Shown piece by piece: positions 26,552 through 34,941 of a stretch of 64,000 nucleotides of DNA. Under the pieces are notes generated by a model. That model ran no database searches. It had not been told where the DNA came from and saw nothing but the letters and a program-made list of their open reading frames with translations. The number at the start of each line of letters is the position of its first letter. The stretch's first letter is position 1. Source of the DNA: Arthrobacter sp. Its GTDB lineage: Bacteria > Actinomycetota > Actinomycetes > Actinomycetales > Micrococcaceae. The position numbers were made by a program, and so were the translations under genes. The DNA is taken from the NCBI GenBank assembly GCA_031277795.1, contig JAITLQ010000005.1, positions 1-64,000 on the forward strand, read 5' to 3'.

Positions 26552-27196
26552 TCAGAGCGTGACGGAGCCCTTGGGGGTCTCGAAGGTCACGGACATGAGC
26601 CCCGGCGTCCCGGAGGGCGCCGAGTACTGCACGTTGAGGCCGGCGGCCGGGGAGACGGCCGGGTCGCCGAGCCACTCGAGCACGCGGGAGCGGTTGCCGG
26701 CGAGGGCCAGGCCCGTGATCTCGCCCTGCTGGCCCTCGAGGGCCTGCGAGGGGTGGAGATCGGCGGTCTCCTCGTCCCAGCGAATGATGTAGGGCAGCTG
26801 CGGGTCGGCGATGAGGCCCTTGATGCCGATCTGGCGCCAGGTCAGCTCGCGACCGTCGGGGAAGCGGCGGTTGCCGGGGACCGACTCGCGGCCGAGCCGC
26901 TCCTCGAACGGGGCGAGGTCGTCCACGGAGACGACCCAGCCCATCCATCCGCCGCCCTCCTCGGAGCGGGCGCGGACGGCCTGACCGAAGGGGGCCTTGA
27001 GGCTCGCGGGGTGCTCGAGCACCTCGACGACCTCGAGGTACTGGTGGTTCTTCAGCGGGAAGATGACGTTGCGGGTGCCGAAGCGCGGGTGGACGCCGCC
27101 CTTGACGAACTCAAGTCCCAGCGTGTCCGCAATGCGCTCGGACGTGGCGACGAGACCTTCAGGGCCGCAGGCGTAGGAGACGTGGTCGAGTTTCAT
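26552..27196 (-). CDS. VOC-superfamily glyoxalase-like protein
   Basis: 214 residues. It begins MKLDHVSYACGPEGLVATSERIADTLGLEFVKGG, typical of the glyoxalase-like (PF13468-type) fold; two beta-alpha-beta modules are suggested (5-110 and 120-205). The substrate is unknown. The ATG at 27196 is favoured over the GTG two codons upstream. A possible iron-box-like palindrome lies 37 bp upstream. Confidence 0.75.
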   Translation of the reverse strand: MKLDHVSYACGPEGLVATSERIADTLGLEFVKGGVHPRFGTRNVIFPLKNHQYLEVVEVLEHPASLKAPFGQAVRARSEEGGGWMGWVVSVDDLAPFEERLGRESVPGNRRFPDGRELTWRQIGIKGLIADPQLPYIIRWDEETADLHPSQALEGQQGEITGLALAGNRSRVLEWLGDPAVSPAAGLNVQYSAPSGTPGLMSVTFETPKGSVTL

Positions 27197-27232
27197 GGCC
27201 ACAGACTTCCACCCTGTGACGCCGATCTCTAC

Positions 27233-27251
27233 TTAGGGTGACCTAACCTCC
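27233..27251. promoter_or_regulatory. Possible DtxR/IdeR-like iron box
   Basis: TTAGGGTGACCTAACCT resembles the IdeR consensus TTAGGTTAGGCTAACCTAA, matching about 13 of 19 positions, better in the right half. It is 37 bp upstream of the VOC gene start. It is a candidate only. Confidence 0.3.
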
Positions 27252-27370
27252 GTATATCCCCGGAATGACAAGGAACTGCGCATGAAGCGCGGGTGACCTC
27301 CCGGTACGTTTCACAGCGTGACGCGCTCGGGCTTGCCAAGAGTGCGGCGCACCGGGCACAGTGTCCGGTA

Positions 27371-27490
27371 GGTCATGAGTGCCAGCAGATAGCCCCGGCT
27401 TGCTGGCCGGCAACCCTCCCACCGCGGCGGGGTGCCCCGGGTGAAGACCTGGTCGAGCGCTCTCCTGCGTCTCGGCAAGCGCGGGCGCAC
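27371..27490 (+). ncRNA. SAM-IV riboswitch upstream of metY-metX
   Basis: The conserved actinobacterial SAM-IV core is readily recognised: GGTCATGAGTGCCAGCAG, then AGCCCCGGCTTGCTGGCCGG, CAACCCTCCCACCGCGG, GGTGCCCCGGGTGAAGACC, and the downstream GGCAAGCGCGGG. The first and last GGTC/GACC blocks form P1. It binds S-adenosylmethionine and lowers expression of methionine synthesis genes, matching the metY-metX operon that follows. Confidence 0.92.
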
Positions 27491-27497
27491 CTGGCGT

Positions 27498-27557
27498 CCT
27501 TGAGGCGTACGTGCGCACTCAAGGTACGGCGGGCGCCCCACCCAACACGAAAGTGGG
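27498..27557 (+). promoter_or_regulatory. Expression platform of the SAM-IV riboswitch
   Basis: Two hairpins follow the aptamer: CCTTGAG...CTCAAGG (27498-27524) and CCCAC...GTGGG (27537-27557). The second pairs the weak ribosome-binding region AGTGGGA just before the metY ATG, suggesting translational control. There is no U-tract. Confidence 0.5.
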
Positions 27558-27562
27558 ACGCC

Positions 27563-28936
27563 ATGAGCTCCTGGAACTTTGAGACCCGCCAGATCCACGC
27601 CGGCCAGCAGGCCGATCCGACCACGGGCGCGCGGGCCCTGCCGATCTACCAGACCACCTCCTTCGTCTTCCCCGACGCCGACGTGGCAGCCAATCGCTTC
27701 GCCCTGGCCGATCTCGGCCCCATCTACACGCGCATCGGCAACCCCACCACTGACGTGGTGGAGCAGCGCATCGCCGACCTCGAGGGCGGCGTGGGCGCGC
27801 TCCTGCTCTCCTCCGGCCAGGCGGCCACGACCTTCGCCCTGCTGAATGTTGCCGAGGCGGGCGACCACATCGTGGCGAGCCCCTCGCTCTACGGCGGAAC
27901 GCAGAACCTGCTCAAGCACACCCTGAAGAAGGTCGGCATCGAGGTCACCTTCGTAGAGAACCCGGACGACCTCGAGGCCTGGCGCGCGGCCGCGAGGCCC
28001 AACACCAAGGCGTTCTTCGGCGAGACCGTCTCCAACCCGCGCCAGGACGTCCTGGACATCGAGGGTGTCGCTGCCGTGGCGCACGAGGTGGGCGTCCCGC
28101 TCATCGTCGACAACACCCTGGCCACGCCCTACCTCATCCGCCCGCTCGAATGGGGCGCCGATGTGGTGGTCCACTCGGCCACCAAGTACCTGGGCGGCCA
28201 CGGCACGGCCATCGCCGGCGTCATCGTCGACGGCGGCAGCTTCGACTACGCGCAGGATCCCGAGCGCTTCCCGGGCTTCAACACCCCGGACGAGTCCTAC
28301 AACGGCCTCGTGTTCGCCCGCGACCTGGGCGTCGGCTCGGCCCTGGGCGCTAACCTCGCCTACATCCTGAAGGCCCGCGTGCAGCTGCTGCGCGACCTGG
28401 GATCGTCCGTCGCGCCGTTCAACGCCTTCCTCATCGCCCAGGGCCTCGAGACCCTCTCGCTGCGCGTGGAGCGCCACGTCTCCAACGCCGAGGCGGTGGC
28501 GACCTTCCTCGAGGGGCGGGACGACGTCGCGTCGGTCGCCTATGCGGGCCTGGAGTCCAGCCCCTGGTTCGAGCGCGGCCGCAAGTACGCCCCCCAGGGC
28601 GTCGGCGCGATCGTGGCCTTCACGCTGGACGGCGGAGCCGACGCCGCCCGCGCCTTTGTCGATGCCCTCGAGCTGCACTCGCTCGTGGCCAACCTGGGCG
28701 ACGTCCGTTCCCTCGTGATCCACCCCTGGTCCACGACGCACGCGCAGCTCTCCGAGGCGGAGAAGTACGCGGCGGGCGTGGAGCCGGGCCTCGTGCGCCT
28801 CTCCGTTGGCCTGGAGCACGTTGACGACATCATCGCCGATCTGCAGCGCGGCTTCGACGCCTTCGCCGCGGCCGGCACCTCCGCCGCGGACGCCGAGGCG
28901 GCGCAGACCGCGGAGGCGGCGCAGGCCACGGCCTGA
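27563..28936 (+). CDS. metY: O-acetylhomoserine sulfhydrylase (aminocarboxypropyltransferase)
   Basis: 457 residues of the Cys/Met metabolism PLP family. It makes homocysteine from O-acetylhomoserine and sulfide. FETRQIHAGQQADPTTGARALPIYQTTSF opens the fold, VDNTLATPYLIRP is near residue 185, and the PLP lysine is in VVHSATKYLGGHGT. The ATG at 27563 follows the riboswitch. The C-terminus has an Ala/Glu-rich tail of about 25 residues. The next gene, metX, supplies its substrate. Confidence 0.95.
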   Translation: MSSWNFETRQIHAGQQADPTTGARALPIYQTTSFVFPDADVAANRFALADLGPIYTRIGNPTTDVVEQRIADLEGGVGALLLSSGQAATTFALLNVAEAGDHIVASPSLYGGTQNLLKHTLKKVGIEVTFVENPDDLEAWRAAARPNTKAFFGETVSNPRQDVLDIEGVAAVAHEVGVPLIVDNTLATPYLIRPLEWGADVVVHSATKYLGGHGTAIAGVIVDGGSFDYAQDPERFPGFNTPDESYNGLVFARDLGVGSALGANLAYILKARVQLLRDLGSSVAPFNAFLIAQGLETLSLRVERHVSNAEAVATFLEGRDDVASVAYAGLESSPWFERGRKYAPQGVGAIVAFTLDGGADAARAFVDALELHSLVANLGDVRSLVIHPWSTTHAQLSEAEKYAAGVEPGLVRLSVGLEHVDDIIADLQRGFDAFAAAGTSAADAEAAQTAEAAQATA

Positions 28937-28996
28937 GCCGTGCCGCAGCCAAGCACCGGCGCCTCGGCGCAGCAAGCAGGACCCAAGGAGTAGTAC

Positions 28997-30142
28997 GTGA
29001 GCATCGATGCCGAGCCGGTGGCGGCTGGCACCACCCAGGCCTCGGGCCCGGCGGACGGGACGCCCCGTTCGCTGGACCTGGGTGCGCTGGAGCTGGAAAC
29101 CGGGGGGCGTTTGCCCGAGGTCCGGCTGACCTTCCAGACCTGGGGGCGGCTCGAGGCCGACGGCGGGAACGCCGTGCTGGTGTTGCACGCGCTGACGGGA
29201 GACGCCCATGTGGCGGACGGCCCGGAGGACTCCGATGGTTGGTGGCGGGACCTTGTCGGGCCCGGCAAGGTCATCGACACCGACCGCTTCTTCGTGGTGG
29301 CGCCGGCGGCGCTGGGCGGGTGCGCCGGCAGCACCGGCCCGGCCACGCCGGCGCCGGACGGGGAGCCGTGGGGCTCCCGCTTCCCCTTCGTGACCCTGCG
29401 CGACATGGCGGCCACGGAGTTCGCGCTCCTTGGCCACCTGGGCATCGACGCGTGGCACACCGTCATCGGCGGTTCGATGGGCGGGGCCCGCGCGCTCGAG
29501 TGGGCGGCAACGTACCCGGCGCACGTGCGTCGCTGCGCCGTGCTCGCCTCCTGCGCCGCCTCCACGGCGGAGCAGATCGCGCTGTCGCAGATGCAGGTCG
29601 AGGCCATCCGCCTCGATCCGGCCTTCGAGGGCGGGGACTACTACGGGCGTGCCGACGGCGGGCCCATCCGCGGTCTCGGCCTGGCTCGCCGCCTGGCGCA
29701 TCTCTCGTACCGCTCCGAGGCGGAGCTGGGGCAGCGCTTCGGCCGCGACCCGCAAGGAAGCGAGCAGCCCCTCGGCTCGGCGGACCGCGAGCGCCGCGGC
29801 CGCTACGCCGTGGAGTCCTACCTGGATCACCAGGCGGCCAAGCTCGTGGGCCGTTTCGACGCCAACGCCTATCTGACCATTACCGAGGCGCTCATGAGCC
29901 ACGACGTCGGTCGCGGGCGCGGGGGCATCGAGGCGGCGCTCGGGGCGCTCGAGGGCATCGAGTTCCTCATCGCCGCCGTGGATTCCGACCGCCTGTACCT
30001 GCCGGAGCAATCCGAGGCCATGGCCGCCGCCCTGCCGCCGGGGGTGAGCGTCGACTACATCCGCTCGCCCATCGGGCACGACGGCTTCCTCACCTCGGCG
30101 GCCACGCAGCTGGAACCGCCGCTGCGCCGCTTGCTCGGCTAG
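28997..30142 (+). CDS. metX: Homoserine O-acetyltransferase
   Basis: 381 residues, alpha/beta-hydrolase fold. It acetylates homoserine with acetyl-CoA, the first committed step of methionine synthesis. The catalytic serine is in TVIGGSMGGARALEWA, the substrate loop is GCAGSTGPATPAPDG, and the Asp/His are in VDSDRLYLPEQS and SPIGHDGFL. The GTG start at 28997 follows CAAGGAG. It is in one operon with metY behind the SAM-IV riboswitch. Confidence 0.95.
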   Translation: MSIDAEPVAAGTTQASGPADGTPRSLDLGALELETGGRLPEVRLTFQTWGRLEADGGNAVLVLHALTGDAHVADGPEDSDGWWRDLVGPGKVIDTDRFFVVAPAALGGCAGSTGPATPAPDGEPWGSRFPFVTLRDMAATEFALLGHLGIDAWHTVIGGSMGGARALEWAATYPAHVRRCAVLASCAASTAEQIALSQMQVEAIRLDPAFEGGDYYGRADGGPIRGLGLARRLAHLSYRSEAELGQRFGRDPQGSEQPLGSADRERRGRYAVESYLDHQAAKLVGRFDANAYLTITEALMSHDVGRGRGGIEAALGALEGIEFLIAAVDSDRLYLPEQSEAMAAALPPGVSVDYIRSPIGHDGFLTSAATQLEPPLRRLLG

Positions 30143-30157
30143 GCGGGGCTTCACGGA

Positions 30158-30216
30158 ACGCACGACGACGCCGCGGTGACCTTGGCATCCAAGGTCACCG
30201 CGGCGTCGTCGTGCGT
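30158..30216. terminator. Perfect 28-bp hairpin between metX and the SHOCT genes
   Basis: The left arm at 30158-30185 begins ACGCACGACGACGCCGCGG and ends TTGG, the loop is CAT, and the exact complement is at 30189-30216. It lies 16 bases after the metX stop and 12 before the convergent gene's stop, so it can end both transcripts. Confidence 0.85.
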
Positions 30217-30227
30217 GGGGACGGGGG

Positions 30228-30485
30228 CTACTGGCCCGCTAGGGCCGCCCGCCTGGCCTCGGCGCGTTCCTCCTCGCTGATGAGGCCATGCTGGTAGGCG
30301 TCCTCGATCTCGGCGAGGCGGGCGGCGAGGCTGGGCGCCTCGGCGCCGTCCCCCGGCGCCTGCGCCGCGGGCCCCCGGCGCTGGGACAGCTTGATCACGA
30401 GGATCACAAAGCCGACGGCAAAGGCGATGGCCACGAGGGCCACCACGGCGAGGACAACAACGATCAGGAGCGAAGTGGTGTTCAC
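30228..30485 (-). CDS. Small membrane protein with SHOCT domain
   Basis: 85 residues. One transmembrane helix at 5-35 (LLIVVVLAVVALVAIAFAVG...) and a C-terminal SHOCT-like helix pair (LAARLAEIEDAYQHGLISEEERAEARRAAL, 52-82). SHOCT domains occur at the ends of many proteins and are thought to mediate oligomerisation. The gene follows a second SHOCT gene by 3 bases. Confidence 0.75.
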   Translation of the reverse strand: MNTTSLLIVVVLAVVALVAIAFAVGFVILVIKLSQRRGPAAQAPGDGAEAPSLAARLAEIEDAYQHGLISEEERAEARRAALAGQ

Positions 30486-30488
30486 GCC

Positions 30489-31007
30489 TTAATCCTCGAC
30501 GAGGATGGCGTCGCGTGCACGTTGGCGCTCCTCGGCATTGATGGTGCCGCTGCGGTACATGCCCTCGATCTCCTCGAGGCGCTCGGCCTTGGTGCGGGTG
30601 CCCCGGGTCCCGGCGCCCGGGACCCCTGCCTTCTGGTCGGCCGGGGCGAGCAGGGCCGAGTTGTACACGCGGCCGGCCAACTCGGTCTCCACGGCAAAGG
30701 GATCCATGCCCTGGCGCTTGGCGGCCCGGTAGTTGCGCACGGCAACGAAGATCCCGAAGCCGAGGATGAGGACCATGGCCACGGGAATGATGATGAACAT
30801 GACATCGACCGTGTCCGAGACGCGGTTGAACGAGTCGTTGAACCCGCTCACGGGGTCGCCGCCGTCCGCGAAGGTGGCGTCGTCGAGGGGGAAGCCCTCT
30901 GCGCGGAACAACAGGCTTGAAAGCAAGGCCGCCTCTCGTGTGGATCGGGTGGGCCCGGCGGGCCCGCTGGGGCCAAGTGTTGCATCGCGCCCGGCGCCCG
31001 GCGTCAT
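30489..31007 (-). CDS. Membrane protein with C-terminal SHOCT domain
   Basis: Up to 172 residues. One transmembrane helix in the middle (VDVMFIIIPVAMVLILGFGIFVAV, about 68-90), a basic linker, then a SHOCT domain at the C-terminus (AERLEEIEGMYRSGTINAEERQRARDAIL). The start is uncertain. The ATG at 31007 gives a Pro/Gly-rich leader; a TTG at 30926 with GAGAGGCGG upstream would give 145 residues. It is in an operon with the next SHOCT gene and probably with the SGNH hydrolase 20 bp upstream. Confidence 0.7.
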   Translation of the reverse strand: MTPGAGRDATLGPSGPAGPTRSTREAALLSSLLFRAEGFPLDDATFADGGDPVSGFNDSFNRVSDTVDVMFIIIPVAMVLILGFGIFVAVRNYRAAKRQGMDPFAVETELAGRVYNSALLAPADQKAGVPGAGTRGTRTKAERLEEIEGMYRSGTINAEERQRARDAILVED

Positions 31008-31026
31008 CCGCGCGGACGAGGGACGG

Positions 31027-31899
31027 TTACGATTCGGCGTCCTCCGATGCGGCGTGGGCTTCGGTGTCCGGGTCGGGGGCGTTCGAGACGCCGAACACCG
31101 GCTGCGGCAGCGGGCGCTTGGGCGTCACGCCGTCCCCGGAGGAGCGGTGGCGCAGGCGGCGGACCACCCACGGGAGCAGGTGCTCGCGCGCCCATTCGAG
31201 GTCCTCCGCGCGGGCCTCGCGCCAGGGCTTGGTCGGGGCGGGGGCCGGCAACTCCGGGTCCAGGTCGTGGTCCACGCCGAGCGCCGTGAGCACCATCGCC
31301 GCGATGGTGTGGTGCCCCAGCGGCGAGAAGTGCAGCCGGTCGGGGGCCCACATGGGCTTCTCGTGCAGCGCGCGCAGCGCCCACAGGTCGGCGACGATCG
31401 CGTCGTGGCGCAGGGCAATCGTGTGCACGTTTTCGTTGTAGATGGCCACGCGCCCGCGCAGCGCGCCGAGCACGGGGGTGTCGCCGATGTCGGGGCCCGT
31501 GAAGACCACCACGGTGGCGCCGCCGGAGGAGAGGCGCTCCACCATGGAATCGAGCCGTTCGGCGATGCGGTCGGGGTTGCCGCCGCGCGTCACGTCGTTG
31601 CCGCCGGCGCAGAGGGTGATGAGGTCGGGGCGCAGGGCGAGCGCGGCTTCGACCTGCTCGTCGTCGATCTGCGCGATGAGGCGGCCGCGGATGGCCAGGT
31701 TGGCGTAGGCCAGATCGGGGACGCGCAGCGCGAGCTGCTCCGCCACTCGGTCGGCCCAGCCGCGGTTGCCGCCCGGCACCTCCTCGGAGGGATCGCCGAT
31801 GCCCTCGGTGAAGGAGTCGCCCAGGGCGACGTAGCGGTGCCACGGCAGGTCCTGCGGCGGCTGGGTCTGGGATTCGTTCCGGGTCTCGGTCACGGACAT
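31027..31899 (-). CDS. SGNH/GDSL-family hydrolase
   Basis: 290 residues. The block I serine is in RYVALGDSFTEGIGD (about 26), block III is LCAGGNDVTRGG (about 103), and the block V Asp-x-x-His is DRLHFSPLGHHT (about 203). No signal peptide, so it is cytosolic; it probably deacylates a lipid or carbohydrate ester. The C-terminal 45 residues are charged and low-complexity. The ATG at 31899 was chosen because the fold starts 20 residues later; an open frame upstream adds a PTPAPG-repeat stretch that is unlikely to be translated. Confidence 0.85.
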   Translation of the reverse strand: MSVTETRNESQTQPPQDLPWHRYVALGDSFTEGIGDPSEEVPGGNRGWADRVAEQLALRVPDLAYANLAIRGRLIAQIDDEQVEAALALRPDLITLCAGGNDVTRGGNPDRIAERLDSMVERLSSGGATVVVFTGPDIGDTPVLGALRGRVAIYNENVHTIALRHDAIVADLWALRALHEKPMWAPDRLHFSPLGHHTIAAMVLTALGVDHDLDPELPAPAPTKPWREARAEDLEWAREHLLPWVVRRLRHRSSGDGVTPKRPLPQPVFGVSNAPDPDTEAHAASEDAES

Positions 31900-31987
31900 C
31901 GATGGTGCCACCAACCGCCCGCGCGCGCCAGGACGGTACCGGGTACAGCCGGCGTCGGCGGCGCGTCGGCGGGGCTTCCTCGCGGGT

Positions 31988-32040
31988 GTGGGTCCCGGCG
32001 CGGGCGTGGGCCCCGGCGCGGGCGTGGGCCCCGCGGTGCC
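31988..32040. repeat. 18-bp tandem repeat upstream of the SGNH gene
   Basis: GTGGGYCCCGGCGCGGGC repeated from 31988, 32006 and 32024 (third copy degenerate). It lies in the 234-bp gap 31900-32133, which has no other recognised feature. Confidence 0.6.
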
Positions 32041-32133
32041 GCGACGGCCCGACGCCGCGCGGTGGGGTGGGTGCCCCACCGCGCCGGGGCGCGGGGCGGA
32101 AGGGGTGGCCGCGGAGGCCGCGCGTGCCGCGAG

Positions 32134-33306
32134 TCAGCGCCGCGCGTGCGAGAAGTCGGCAGCCAGGACCTCGGCGTGGGGCAGCGCGTAGGAGCGGTGC
32201 CCGTCGCGCCCCTCGACGTCCTCGTTGTTCACGAGGGCGTTGAGCACCGCCTCCTCCACGGCCTCGACGGCCGCGGTGTAGAGGGGATCCACCTGGCCCC
32301 ACGCGACAAACTCGAGGGAATCGTGCGTGGCGGCGCCCGGGGCGCTGGGCATGACCGAGCGCAGCGATCCGGCGTTGGCCGTGGAGAAAGCCAGGAAGAT
32401 GTCGCCGGAGAAGTGGCCGCCCGCCGTGCCGGTGCGGGCCAGGCCAAGCGATGCGCGCCTGGCCAGGCCGGCCAATTGCTGGGGGAGGAGCGGCGCGTCC
32501 GTGGCCAGGACCACGATGACGGAGCCGGCACCGGGCACGCTGCGGTGCGCGGCGCCGAGCTCCTGCGCGAACCACTCCGTGCGCTCGAGGGGGCACGGCG
32601 CCTCGGAGCGGGAGCCGAGCGGGACGCCGAGCACCGTGAACTCGTCCCGGTCGCCGAAGTTGGCCTGCACCAGCGCCGCGACGGTGAAGCTGGCCTCTCC
32701 GAGTGGAACCACGCGGGAGGAGGTGCCAGTGCCGCCCTTGAACCCGTAGCAATTCATGCCGGTGCCTCCGCCCACGCTGCCCTCGGCCACGGGACCGGTC
32801 CGCGCGGCGTCAAGCGCCTGCACGGCGTGCTCCGGCGTGACCCGTTCGGCATTGATGTGGTTGAGGTAGCCGTCCCACGTCTCGCCCACGACGGGCAACA
32901 GCCACGCGGCCGAGGCCTCGGGGTGGTGGGCATGCATCCAGCGATCGGTCCCCGTGTGGGCCGCGCCGACGGCGTGCGAATTGGTGATCAGGACGGGGGT
33001 GGAGAACTGGCCGGACTCCTCGATCCACGTCCGCCCGGTCAGCTCGCCGTTGCCGTTGAGGGAGAAGGTGGCCGCGGCCACCGGCGTTCCGGCACCGTCC
33101 CTGCCCCTCGGCAGGATCGCCGTGACGCCGGTGCAGGCCGAGCGGTCGTCGGGGCGCAGCGTCACCAGACCGACCTCCACGCCGGGGACGTCGGTCAGGG
33201 CGTTGAACGGGCCGGGGATGCCGGGGAGGGGGATGCCCAGGTCCCTGGCTCGGGCGGTGGGTGAGGCCGCTGAAGCGGCCGAAGCGTCGTCGTGCATGGG
33301 GACCAT
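32134..33306 (-). CDS. P1-family (DmpA/BapA-type) aminopeptidase
   Basis: 390 residues. S58/P1 peptidases are N-terminal-nucleophile enzymes that self-cleave into two chains and remove N-terminal D-, L- or beta-amino acids. Visible are FNALTDVPGVEVGLVTL at the start, GSVGGGTGMNCYGFKGGTGTSSR (about 165-190), and VIVVLATDAPLLPQQLAGLARRASLGLARTG. In DmpA the nucleophile is the serine of the small chain's N-terminus; the equivalent is probably in PGAGSVIVV. The start is uncertain (ATG 33306 or 33297). It is divergent from an APC permease across a TetR-type operator. Confidence 0.83.
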   Translation of the reverse strand: MVPMHDDASAASAASPTARARDLGIPLPGIPGPFNALTDVPGVEVGLVTLRPDDRSACTGVTAILPRGRDGAGTPVAAATFSLNGNGELTGRTWIEESGQFSTPVLITNSHAVGAAHTGTDRWMHAHHPEASAAWLLPVVGETWDGYLNHINAERVTPEHAVQALDAARTGPVAEGSVGGGTGMNCYGFKGGTGTSSRVVPLGEASFTVAALVQANFGDRDEFTVLGVPLGSRSEAPCPLERTEWFAQELGAAHRSVPGAGSVIVVLATDAPLLPQQLAGLARRASLGLARTGTAGGHFSGDIFLAFSTANAGSLRSVMPSAPGAATHDSLEFVAWGQVDPLYTAAVEAVEEAVLNALVNNEDVEGRDGHRSYALPHAEVLAADFSHARR

Positions 33307-33339
33307 GCTGGCAGGAGGCGACGATCCAATCAAGGGAAG

Positions 33340-33361
33340 GAACTGAACCTTTGTTCAGTTC
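33340..33361. promoter_or_regulatory. TetR-type operator GAACTGAAC-N4-GTTCAGTTC
   Basis: Perfect 9-bp arms (33340-33348 and 33353-33361) lie between the divergent peptidase and permease genes. A further half-site GTTCAG is near 33429, just at the permease transcription start. The TetR protein encoded behind the permease is the likely ligand. Confidence 0.65.
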
Positions 33362-33395
33362 AAGGGCGAGGCATCCACTCTTTCTTCTCTGACTG

Positions 33396-33424
33396 TTGAC
33401 GATGTGGTGGCGATCACTTTGAAT
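33396..33424 (+). promoter_or_regulatory. Promoter of the APC permease gene
   Basis: TTGACG (33396-33401), a spacer of exactly 17 bases, then TTGAAT (33419-33424). Confidence 0.55.
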
Positions 33425-33456
33425 GGTGGTTCAGAAATCAAACGAGGAGGACTCTC

Positions 33457-34941
33457 ATGCCGTCGAACGCACCAGCGTCTCAGTCCGCCGGGCGCCGCCG
33501 CCTGGGTGCCTGGGGCATCGCCTTCCTGGTCATCTCGGCCGCCGCGCCGCTCACGGTGGTGGTGTCGGCCGCGCCCATGGACTTCCGCCTGGGTGGGATC
33601 GGCGCGCCCGGGGCCATGCTCCTGTGTGGCGCCGTCCTGCTGCTCTTTGCCTTCGGCTTCACGGCCATGACCTCGCATGTGCCCAACGCCGGCGCCTTCT
33701 ACGCCTACGCGAGGCACGGCCTGGGGCGGGGTGCCGGCGTGGGCCTCTCGCTCGTGACGCTCTTCTCCTACGTCTTCCTGAACCTGGCCTTCTACGCGTT
33801 CATCGGCTTCTTCGGCTCGCTGCTCTTTGAGAACCTCTGGGGCCTGAGCGTGCCGTGGTGGCTCTGTGCGCTCGTGGCGGCGGTGGGCGTGGGCGCCTTG
33901 GGCGCCCGCCAGGTGGACGTGGGGGCCAAGGTGCTCGCGGTGCTGGTCACCGCCGAGGTGGCCATCCTGCTGGTCCTGGCCGTCGCGGTGCTGGCCCAGG
34001 GCGGGCCGGAGCCGGTGTCGGGCGCCGGCTTCGCCCCCAGTCATGTGCTCTTCGGCGGCGGCCTCGCCGCGCTGCTCGTGATCGGCTTCGGCGCCTACCT
34101 CGGCTTCGAGGGCACGGCCATCTATGCGGAGGAGGCCAAGGATCCCGACCGCACGGTCCCCAAGGCCACCTACGCCGTCGTGGCCGGGCTCGCGGTGTTC
34201 TACGCCTTCACCTTCTGGATGCTCACGGTGGCGTTTGGCGTGGACGGTGTGTTGGCCTTCGCCCTGGGGGATGGCTTCGCGGACATGGTGCCGGTGGCCG
34301 CCACGAACTACCTGGGCGCGTGGGCCGGGGATGTGATCAGCGTGCTGATCGTGACGAGCTTCCTGGCGTGCGCCCTCTCTTTCCACAACGCCTCGACGCG
34401 CTACGTGTTCTCCCTGGCGCGCGAGGGGCTGCTGCCGCGCCGCTTCACGCGCCTCGGCGCAACGACGCAGGCGCCCGTGACGGCAAGCCTCGCGATCTCC
34501 GTGCTGGCCTGCGCCGCCCTGGTCGTGGCGGCGCTGACGATCTCCGATCCGTACCTGGGCCTGGCGCTGTGGAGCTACGCGACCGGTGTGCAGGGGCTGG
34601 TGTTCTCCCAGGCCGTGGCGGCGATCGCCGTGGTGGCGTACTTCGCCAGGAACCGCCGCGGCCACAGCGTGTGGCGGGTGCTCGTGGCCCCGGCGCTCGG
34701 GGCCCTGGGCCTCGGGATCGGCTTCGTCCTCATCGTGCGCAACTTCGAGATGACCTCGGGCATGCAGGGGTGGGTCAACGCCCTCATGATCCTGCCCACG
34801 CCTATCCTGTTCCTGGCCGGCTTTGCCGTGAGCGCCGTGCTGCGGCGCACCCGGCCCCAAACCTGGAAGGAGCTCGGACGTGCCGACGAAGAACGCCAAG
34901 CCGGTGGGCAACCCGCCGCGCAGGCAGCGCTCCGGGGATAA
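33457..34941 (+). CDS. APC-family amino-acid/amine permease
   Basis: 494 residues with about 12 helices. The N-terminal helix 1 motif is GAWGIAFLVISAAAPLTVVV, VPNAGAFYAYARHGLG is helix 2/3, and GFGAYLGFEGTAIYAEEAKDPDRTVPKATY is the conserved loop near residue 210-235. Imports amino acids or short amine compounds with H+. GAGGAGGA precedes the ATG. It overlaps the TetR gene by 62 bases. With the P1 peptidase across the operator, its cargo could be peptides or the freed amino acids. Confidence 0.87.
   Translation: MPSNAPASQSAGRRRLGAWGIAFLVISAAAPLTVVVSAAPMDFRLGGIGAPGAMLLCGAVLLLFAFGFTAMTSHVPNAGAFYAYARHGLGRGAGVGLSLVTLFSYVFLNLAFYAFIGFFGSLLFENLWGLSVPWWLCALVAAVGVGALGARQVDVGAKVLAVLVTAEVAILLVLAVAVLAQGGPEPVSGAGFAPSHVLFGGGLAALLVIGFGAYLGFEGTAIYAEEAKDPDRTVPKATYAVVAGLAVFYAFTFWMLTVAFGVDGVLAFALGDGFADMVPVAATNYLGAWAGDVISVLIVTSFLACALSFHNASTRYVFSLAREGLLPRRFTRLGATTQAPVTASLAISVLACAALVVAALTISDPYLGLALWSYATGVQGLVFSQAVAAIAVVAYFARNRRGHSVWRVLVAPALGALGLGIGFVLIVRNFEMTSGMQGWVNALMILPTPILFLAGFAVSAVLRRTRPQTWKELGRADEERQAGGQPAAQAALRG

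Larger units (their letters stand above)
27197..27562. other. Control region between VOC gene and metY
   Basis: 366 bp. From left to right: promoter region of the VOC gene with the palindrome at 27233, undefined sequence to 27370, the SAM-IV aptamer, and its expression platform (27491-27562). Confidence 0.7.

Noticed and set aside
27311-30163. 950-codon open frame on the minus strand over metY-metX
   Set aside because: It lies antisense to two well-supported genes and a riboswitch; the protein is a low-complexity His/Arg/Ala-rich shadow typical of high-GC DNA.
31900-32079. N-terminal extension of the SGNH hydrolase with PTPAPG repeats
   Set aside because: It has no ribosome-binding site, is low-complexity and comes from an 18-bp DNA tandem repeat; the fold begins just after the ATG at 31899.
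30733-33264. 843-codon plus-strand frame over SHOCT, SGNH and P1-peptidase genes
   Set aside because: Low-complexity shadow opposite real genes.
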